Shown here piece by piece: positions 59,144 to 64,000 of a DNA stretch of 64,000 nucleotides. Position 1 is the first letter of the stretch, and each line of letters starts with the position of its first letter. The notes beneath the pieces are model-generated. The model was not told the origin of the DNA. It searched no databases and saw only the letters and a program-made list of their open reading frames with translations. The position numbers were made by a program, and so were the translations under genes. This DNA comes from Engelhardtia mirabilis (GTDB taxonomy: Bacteria; Planctomycetota; UBA1135; GCA-002686595): assembly GCF_007748095.1 (NCBI RefSeq), contig NZ_CP036287.1, positions 6,696,001 to 6,760,000 on the forward strand, in the 5' to 3' direction.

Positions 59144-59506
59144 TCAGCCGGCCATGTCGCAACTGCGGCCGAGCGGGCTGTCGCCGGAGCCCGTCGACTC
59201 GAGCACCCGGCGCGCCGCGCGGGTGCGGGCGATGTCGCCGGCCACGGCGCCCGAGCGCAACTGCGCCCGGGTGCTGAGCAGCACCGACAGGCGGCGAGCG
59301 CGGGCGACGGTGTCCACCGGCAGGGCAGCGCCCGCCTCGTAGAGCTCGCGGAAGGCCTCGAACGCCTGGGCGCAACGGGCGGCAGCCCGCTCCACTGCTC
59401 CGGCTCCACGGGACGAACCCACGCCGCGCTCGATCTCGGTCAAGAGCGCTTCTTGGGCCGCCACGAAGGCGGCGGCCACGTGGGCCGGATCGGCGGCGCT
59501 GCTCAC
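59144..59506 (-). CDS. Small helical protein in the fliT position
   Basis: 120 residues from a GTG overlapping the fliS stop by 4 bases. Mostly alpha-helical (AHVAAAFVAAQEALLTEIERG, ERAAARCAQAFEAFRELYEAG, ARARRLSVLLSTRAQLRSGAV). The place right after fliS, its size and its helical nature fit FliT, the export chaperone of FliD, but sequence similarity is not clear. A general flagellar chaperone is the best guess. Confidence 0.5.
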   Translation of the reverse strand: MSSAADPAHVAAAFVAAQEALLTEIERGVGSSRGAGAVERAAARCAQAFEAFRELYEAGAALPVDTVARARRLSVLLSTRAQLRSGAVAGDIARTRAARRVLESTGSGDSPLGRSCDMAG

Positions 59507-59889
59507 GCGGCCTGCCCGACCTGCAACTCGACCTGTTCCCAGGCGTCGAGCAGGGTCCGCATGACTGTCAGCGCCGGCAGGAGGTGCTCGCCGTTGCGCT
59601 CGCCCATGGCCAGGCCCAGGCGCTCTTCGACGAAGAGGTACAGGCCCTCGAGGCGCTGGCACAGGTCCGGCGAGTGGCTGTGGTCCAGGCTGAAGCGCAG
59701 TTCGGTCACGATCGCGTCGGACTTGGCGATGGCCTCGTTGAAGGCGGCGACCTGGGCCGGGAGCTCCAGCCTGCGAGCCTGCTCCATGCGGCGGATGGCC
59801 GACTGGTACAGGAGCCGGACGATCTTGATCGGCGGCGCGCTCTCGAGGCTGGTCTCTTGGTAAGCGGCGACGGGGTTCTTGGAGCTCAT
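59503..59889 (-). CDS. fliS: Flagellin export chaperone FliS
   Basis: 128 residues, the normal length. AAYQETSLESAPPIKIVRLLYQSAIRRMEQA is the family opening, where the usual YxxxxVxTAxPxxLixmLYdGAi is easily recognised; FNEAIAKSDAIVTELRFSLD and NLYxYM-like GLYLFVEERL follow. FliS binds the flagellin C-terminus in the cytoplasm and prevents early polymerisation. It is 6 bases after the fliD stop and overlaps the next gene. Confidence 0.93.
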   Translation of the reverse strand: MSSKNPVAAYQETSLESAPPIKIVRLLYQSAIRRMEQARRLELPAQVAAFNEAIAKSDAIVTELRFSLDHSHSPDLCQRLEGLYLFVEERLGLAMGERNGEHLLPALTVMRTLLDAWEQVELQVGQAA

Positions 59890-59895
59890 GGCGGA

Positions 59896-61350
59896 TCAGT
59901 TGTCGGTCTGGATGCCGAAGCTGACGTTGTTGAGGAACTGTTGCTGCGCCTGGAGACCGGCGAGAGTCTCCTCGAGCGCCGTGAACTGGGCGACCAACGC
60001 GGACTCGAAACCCTCGAGCCGATACTCGAGCTCGCCGATGCGCTTGTCGATGAACGTGTTCTGGTCTTCGAGCGTCTTCTTGCGCGAGCCGAGCAGACCG
60101 TCGAGCTTGCTCCCACCGGTGCTGACCTGGTCGTCGAGCAGCGAGTCGAGCTTCTGCGAGATCAGCGAGAAGAGGCCCTTGTCGGCGGAAGTGTCGACGT
60201 AGAACTCACCCGTTCCAGTGGCCGCTCCGCCATTGTCGAAGCCGTCGTTGTCGACGAAGAAGTCGGCGAAGGCGTCGGGGTCCTCGGCCAAGAGGCTCTT
60301 GGCCTTGGCGCTGTCGAGGGTCATCTTGCCGTTGATGTCCAGGGAGATCCCCAGCAGGCCGATCGAGCCGTAGGCGCTGGTCGAGTCGACCAGATCCGAC
60401 GAGTAGATCGTGTTCGAGAGGGCCGAGCGGATCGTCCGCAGCGAGGACTCGCCGAACAGGGAGCCGCCGGCGCCCTTGTCCTCGTCGTAGGTTGACTGGG
60501 TGGCGATGAAGTCCATCACCGCGTTGTAGGAGTTCACGAACTCCTGCAGCGAGCCCACGATGGCCTCGTCGTCGATGCCCACGTTGAACGTGATCGGCGC
60601 GCCGACCGGAGTCTCCGCCTCGACCGAGAAGGTCAGTCCGGTGACCACGTCCGAGAACTCGTTGCTGGAGCGCTCGATGGCCAGCCCGTTGAGCACGATC
60701 TCGGCGTTCTGGGCCACGGTCAGGTTGGCGTCCACGTCCAGGGCGCCGTTGCCACTCACGATGTCGAGGTTCTGAATCGTGTAGTCCGCGCCGGTGTCCT
60801 TGCCCTCGAGTACGAGCACGTAGTTCGGCGCGTTGTCGTCACCGGTGTTGATCACCGTGGCCTGGACCACGTCGCCATGCTCCTCGTTGAGCTGGGCCGC
60901 GACCTCCTCCAAGCTGGAAGTGCCCGAGAAGGCCTCGAACTCGATCGCCTGCCCGTTGTAGTCGAACGAGATGTTGACCCCGCCCAGATCGGTCGTCTTG
61001 TCGACCACGCCCTCGGCCGACCAGCGGTCCGCCTGGGCCAGTTGGTTGATCTCCAGCGTGTAGGCGCCGTCGGCCGCGCCGCCCAGGGCCTCGAAGGAGG
61101 CGAAGCCCTCCGCGCTGGGCGTGACCGAGTTGGCCAGGAAGCCCGAGTTGGAGGCCAGCTCCTCGGCCTTCTTCTTGAGGCTCTCGACCAGCCCGCTGAA
61201 GGTGTTGAGGCCGTTGATCTTGGCCTGGTTGCCGGTCTTCTGCTGCTGGAGCAGGTTGATCGGGATGCTCTCCGCCTGAACCAGTGCGGAGATGATGGCC
61301 TGGGTGTCCAGACCGCTGGCGATCCCGGAAAATGCGATGTTGCCCGTCAT
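59896..61350 (-). CDS. fliD: Flagellar filament cap protein FliD
   Basis: 484 residues from the ATG 61350, which has GAAGGGA about 8 bases upstream. The N-terminus IAFSGIASGLDTQAIISALVQAE and the C-terminal coiled region (LEDQNTFIDKRIGELEYRLEGFESALVAQFTALEE) are the FliD_N and FliD_C signatures; the middle is variable and acidic. The pentameric cap directs flagellin folding at the tip. Extensions upstream of 61350 are Arg/Pro-rich. A sigma-28-like promoter lies 48 bases upstream. Confidence 0.94.
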   Translation of the reverse strand: MTGNIAFSGIASGLDTQAIISALVQAESIPINLLQQQKTGNQAKINGLNTFSGLVESLKKKAEELASNSGFLANSVTPSAEGFASFEALGGAADGAYTLEINQLAQADRWSAEGVVDKTTDLGGVNISFDYNGQAIEFEAFSGTSSLEEVAAQLNEEHGDVVQATVINTGDDNAPNYVLVLEGKDTGADYTIQNLDIVSGNGALDVDANLTVAQNAEIVLNGLAIERSSNEFSDVVTGLTFSVEAETPVGAPITFNVGIDDEAIVGSLQEFVNSYNAVMDFIATQSTYDEDKGAGGSLFGESSLRTIRSALSNTIYSSDLVDSTSAYGSIGLLGISLDINGKMTLDSAKAKSLLAEDPDAFADFFVDNDGFDNGGAATGTGEFYVDTSADKGLFSLISQKLDSLLDDQVSTGGSKLDGLLGSRKKTLEDQNTFIDKRIGELEYRLEGFESALVAQFTALEETLAGLQAQQQFLNNVSFGIQTDN

Positions 61351-61397
61351 ATGGTGTCCCTTCCCGACGTGGCCCGAGGGGCCGGACGTCGGTGCCG

Positions 61398-61426
61398 TTA
61401 TCGGTCGACTCCGCACGGCGCGTGAG
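61398..61426 (-). promoter_or_regulatory. Candidate sigma-28-type promoter of fliD
   Basis: On the minus strand CTCA (61426-61423), 18 bases, then CCGATAA (61404-61398). The -10 part matches the flagellar consensus in seven bases, and the whole motif resembles that before the flgM-like gene, with a similar 47-48 base distance to the start codon. Confidence 0.4.
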
Positions 61427-61568
61427 CGCTTTGCGTCGCGGGATTGGGGCCCAGTCACAGGTTGTGGAACGGTGCCCCGAACGAGCCCCGGCGCGACACC
61501 GCGTGTGCGGCGCCGCGCCAGGGCGCGTTGGAAAGAGCTTCCGAGCGGGAAGTTCTTTCCGCGATCGA

Positions 61569-61605
61569 ACCCCACGCGCGCGACCCTGTTGGCCGCGCGC
61601 GCGGG
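61569..61605 (-). terminator. Terminator hairpin after flagellin copy 1
   Basis: CCCCACGCGCGCGACC (61569-61584) and GGCCGCGCGCGCGGGG (61590-61605) form a 16-bp stem with two G-U pairs in the minus-strand RNA and a 5-base loop, only 8 bases after the flagellin stop. It separates flagellin from fliD expression. Confidence 0.75.
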
Positions 61606-61612
61606 GAGCGGA

Positions 61613-62431
61613 TCAACCGATCAGGCTCAGGGCGAGCTGCGGCTGCTGGTTGGCCTGGGCCAGGACCGAGACCGAAGCCTGCTGGAGGATCGAGTTGCGG
61701 GTCAGGTCGGCCGTCTCCATGGCCACGTCCACGTCGCGGATGCGGCTCTCGGCGGCCGAGAGGCTCTCGCGGCTGGTCTGGATCGAGCGGTAGCTCGAGG
61801 ACAGCCGGTTCTGGACCGCACCCAGGGCACCCCGTGAGGTGTTGACCGAGTTGATCGCGGTGTCGAGGGCGGCCAGGGCGGTGCTGGCGTTGGCGGCGGA
61901 GTCCACGTCGAGCGAGTCGATCCCGAGGGTCGCCGAGCGCGCGTCCTGGTTGTCGACGTCGATCGTGTCGCCCGAATCGAGGCCGACCTGGATCGAGGTC
62001 GTCGCCGTCGAGCCGTCCAGCAGCGCGATGCCGTTGAACTCGGTCTCAGTGGCGATCCGGTCGATCTCGTCGTCCAGCGCCTGGAACTCGACATCGAGGA
62101 TGTCGCGGTCTTCGGCGGTGAGCGTACCGTTGGCCGCCTGAACGGCCAGCTCGCGCATCCGGATCAGGTTGGCGCTGACTTCGTTGAGCGAACCCTCGGC
62201 GGTCTGGGTCAGGCTGATGCCGTCCTGGGCGTTGCGCCCGTTCTGGCCCAGGGAGCGGATCTGCGAGCGCATGCGCTCGGAGATACCGAGGCCGGCCGCG
62301 TCATCGGAGGCCGACGCAATGCGCAGACCCGACGACAGTCGGCTGAAGTTGCCACCCAACGCGTCACTGGCATTACCCAGGTTGCGCTGCGCGGTCATCG
62401 AGAAGATGTTGGTGTTGACGCGAAGTCCCAT
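61613..62431 (-). CDS. fliC: Flagellin, copy 1
   Basis: 272 residues, a short flagellin lacking large outer domains. The conserved N-terminal D0/D1 (LRVNTNIFSMTAQRNLG, LSSGLRIASASDDAAGLGI, RMRSQIRSLGQNGRNAQDGI) and C-terminal D1/D0 (RLSSSYRSIQTSRESLSAAE, RIRDVDVAMETADLTRN, QASVSVLAQANQQPQLALSL) are complete. The middle (130-200) is only a short linker. It is exported and polymerised into the filament. It is closely similar to the next gene and carries its own terminator. Confidence 0.97.
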   Translation of the reverse strand: MGLRVNTNIFSMTAQRNLGNASDALGGNFSRLSSGLRIASASDDAAGLGISERMRSQIRSLGQNGRNAQDGISLTQTAEGSLNEVSANLIRMRELAVQAANGTLTAEDRDILDVEFQALDDEIDRIATETEFNGIALLDGSTATTSIQVGLDSGDTIDVDNQDARSATLGIDSLDVDSAANASTALAALDTAINSVNTSRGALGAVQNRLSSSYRSIQTSRESLSAAESRIRDVDVAMETADLTRNSILQQASVSVLAQANQQPQLALSLIG

Positions 62432-62548
62432 AGCTCAGTTCCGAATTGGATTGGTTGCCGCGGGGGAGCGGCGGTGCGAGACGGAGAGGGCCGGATCGAA
62501 CCGGCGAGTGGGGAAGCCGGCGCCTCGGGGGACAAGGCGCTGGGCAAT

Positions 62549-62605
62549 GGGCCCCTTCGGGGGAGAAGGGGCCCTCCCGCGCAGCGCAGAGCGCCGCGCG
62601 GGAGG
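62549..62605. other. Two adjacent hairpins in the leader of flagellin copy 1
   Basis: GGGCCCCTTC/GAAGGGGCCC (62549-62558, 62565-62574) is a perfect 10-bp stem. CCTCCCGCGC/GCGCGGGAGG (62573-62582, 62596-62605) is another, extended by an inner GCGC pair. They share two bases, so the two stems compete at their junction. They may terminate read-through from copy 2 or shape the flagellin leader. Confidence 0.6.
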
Positions 62606-62700
62606 TGGCCGACACAGGGGTCGGGGAGCGTTGGGATTCGGCTCGCAGATGCCCGGGGAAGGGCAAGTTCGGACGTTGTCAGGGTTCGCGTACACGGACA

Positions 62701-62739
62701 CCACCGAGCGACCGGCGCCTTTGCGCCGGCCGCTGGTGG
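62701..62739 (-). terminator. Terminator hairpin after flagellin copy 2
   Basis: Arms at 62701-62718 and 62723-62739 (CCACCGAGCGACCGGCGC versus GCGCCGGCCGCTGGTGG) pair almost fully, with one bulge and one wobble or mismatch, around a 4-base loop. It starts 62 bases after the stop codon of copy 2. Confidence 0.7.
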
Positions 62740-62801
62740 ACCTCTTTACGACGACGGATCCACCGCGTGCGATGCTCGCCGAGTCGAGACGGGGTCGAGG
62801 A

Positions 62802-63620
62802 TCAGCCGATCAGGCTCAGAGCGAGCTGGGGCTGAACGTTCGCCTGGGACAGAACCGACACGGCCGCCTGTTGGAGGATCGTGTTACGGGTCAGGTCCGA
62901 GGTTTCCGTCGCGACATCGACGTCGCGGATGCGGCTCTCCGCGGCAGACAGGTTCTCGCGAGAGGTCTGAATGCTGCGGAAGGACGAGCTCAGTCGGTTC
63001 GAGGACGCGCCGAGGTTGCCTCGGGCGGTACTGACCGACTGGATCGCGGTGTCGATCGCGGCCAGCGCGGTGCTCGCGTTGGCGGCCGAGTCGACGTCGA
63101 GCGAAGCGATCCCGAGGGTCGCAGACCGAGCATCCTGGTTGGTGATGTCGATCGTATCGCCCGAGTCGAGTCCGACTTGGATCGAAGTGGTGGCGGAGGA
63201 ACCGTCCAACAGGTTGATCCCGTTGAACTCCGTCTCGGTGGCGACGCGGTTGATCTCGTTGTCCAAGGCCTGGAACTCCACGTCGAGGACATCACGGTCC
63301 TCGGCGCTGAGAGTGCCGTTGGCGGCCTGAACGGCGAGTTCGCGCATGCGCACCAGGTTGCCACTGACCTCGTTCAGAGCGCCTTCGGCGGTCTGGGAGA
63401 GGCTGATGCCGTCCTGGGCGTTGCGGCCCGCTTGGCCGAGCCCCCGAATCTGCGAGCGCATGCGCTCGGAGACACCGAGGCCAGCCGCGTCGTCCGACGC
63501 ACTGGCGATCCGCAGACCGGACGAAAGGCGGGAGAAGTTCCCACCGAGTCGTTCGGACGTCGCGGACAGGTTCCTCTGCGCGGTCATCGCGAAGAGGTTC
63601 GTGTTGACACGAAGACCCAT
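62802..63620 (-). CDS. Flagellin, copy 2
   Basis: 272 residues, same length as copy 1 and highly similar throughout; differences cluster at a few positions such as FAMTAQRNLSATSERLGG and the QTSRENLSAAE stretch. The ATG at 63620 is preceded by AGAGGA, a good ribosome-binding site. Both D0/D1 halves are complete. Two flagellins in tandem may be used in different parts of one filament or differ in timing. The upstream leader contains CCAATCCA, also present before copy 1. Confidence 0.97.
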   Translation of the reverse strand: MGLRVNTNLFAMTAQRNLSATSERLGGNFSRLSSGLRIASASDDAAGLGVSERMRSQIRGLGQAGRNAQDGISLSQTAEGALNEVSGNLVRMRELAVQAANGTLSAEDRDVLDVEFQALDNEINRVATETEFNGINLLDGSSATTSIQVGLDSGDTIDITNQDARSATLGIASLDVDSAANASTALAAIDTAIQSVSTARGNLGASSNRLSSSFRSIQTSRENLSAAESRIRDVDVATETSDLTRNTILQQAAVSVLSQANVQPQLALSLIG

Positions 63621-64000
63621 CGAAAATCCTCTGGATTGGAGTCGAATCGAAGGCGGTCCACCGCAGTGGTGTTCCGCCACGAAGCGTTTCGATTCGGACG
63701 TCCTCCACCCCCGGCGCGGAATGGCACGACCACGCCGGTGGGCTCGCTTGCGCGAGGAGAACGACTTCCTCGTCTCGCCTCGTTCCGGCGCGTCGCCGAC
63801 CCGTAGGTCGATGTCGCACCGGGCTGCTCGCCGCTAGCCACGCGCGAGCGCGGCCGGCAACGAGTTGCTCAGAGGGGGATGAGTCACGCGGGGCCGTGGG
63901 GCCACGCGCGCGTGTCTCAAATCAGATCGGTTCTAGGAAAGAGCGTGGTCTCGCGAGCGTCCGGTCCGCCTCTCGCGCCTAGGGGCGCGGGGCCGCGAAC
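63621..64000. other. Upstream region of flagellin copy 2, no gene seen
   Basis: 380 bases with no credible coding frame. An ACCGATCT motif on the minus strand near 63925-63932 is a weak -10-like box but has no partner. A CGCGCC/GGCGCG hairpin lies near 63976-63991. The flagellin promoter is probably within this region but could not be located. Confidence 0.4.

Noticed and set aside
63621..63720. Possible sigma-54 promoter upstream of flagellin copy 2
   Set aside because: A TGGC...TGC pair is present but the GG-to-GC spacing is not the required 10 bases.
1..64000. tRNA, rRNA, integrase or attachment-site signals
   Set aside because: None was recognised on either strand by eye; a covariance-model search would be needed to exclude small RNAs.

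Overview
The window is about 70% GC, densely coded on both strands, and most likely chromosomal DNA of a planctomycete or a close relative. That is inferred, not proven, from three things: a Ser/Thr kinase fused to a formylglycine-generating-enzyme-like domain and coupled to an ECF sigma factor, many large secreted or lipoprotein multidomain proteins, and Gram-negative-type lipoproteins and outer-membrane proteins beside a complete flagellar export set. No rRNA, tRNA, CRISPR array or intact transposase gene was seen.

Layout. 1-1467 (minus): start of a type II NADH dehydrogenase behind ribBA. 1631-8774: HEAT/cyclophilin lipoprotein, coiled-coil trypsin-like protease, class V aminotransferase, SAM methyltransferase and a GT87-like membrane glycosyltransferase. 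8737-11220: a probable nitric-oxide defence locus (HPP membrane protein, group I truncated globin, ferredoxin-type reductase, NsrR-like regulator) with a palindrome in its divergent promoter region. 11265-15671: GT2 glycosyltransferase, PhyH-type dioxygenase, secreted beta-propeller. 15781-20750 (minus): purH, kinase-FGE fusion and ECF sigma factor. 20877-26617: an outer-membrane barrel lipoprotein and two tandem VolA-like surface lipases. 26701-29211 (minus): VOC protein, a lower-GC GIY-YIG-type gene, and prfB with the classical programmed frameshift. 29413-35403: a two-gene cassette (secreted beta-sandwich protein plus secreted HExxH metalloprotease) present twice in tandem with an eroded antisense gene between the copies. 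35440-39446: secreted Xaa-Pro aminopeptidase, sfsA, HAD phosphatase, DUF389 protein. 39578-43000: a tightly overlapping prepilin-like operon ending in a HAMP-type membrane protein. 43049-46908 (minus): a membrane protein coupled to a lipoprotein M1 peptidase.

47061-63620 is flagellar. A FlgM-like anti-sigma candidate with four N-terminal repeats reads rightward. From the other end the minus strand carries two flagellins, fliD, fliS, a fliT-position gene, fliOPQR, flhBAFG, a small membrane protein, fliA, a 70-residue protein and two lipoproteins, most joined by 4-base overlaps. Between the converging flgM-like and flagellar transcripts lie two copies of a long palindromic element of about 165 bp whose arms have changed in a compensatory way, flanking decayed sequence.

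Intrinsic-terminator-like hairpins, mostly without U tracts, close many of the transcription units. Many genes start with GTG or TTG inside a 4-base overlap with the upstream stop, so translational coupling is common here.
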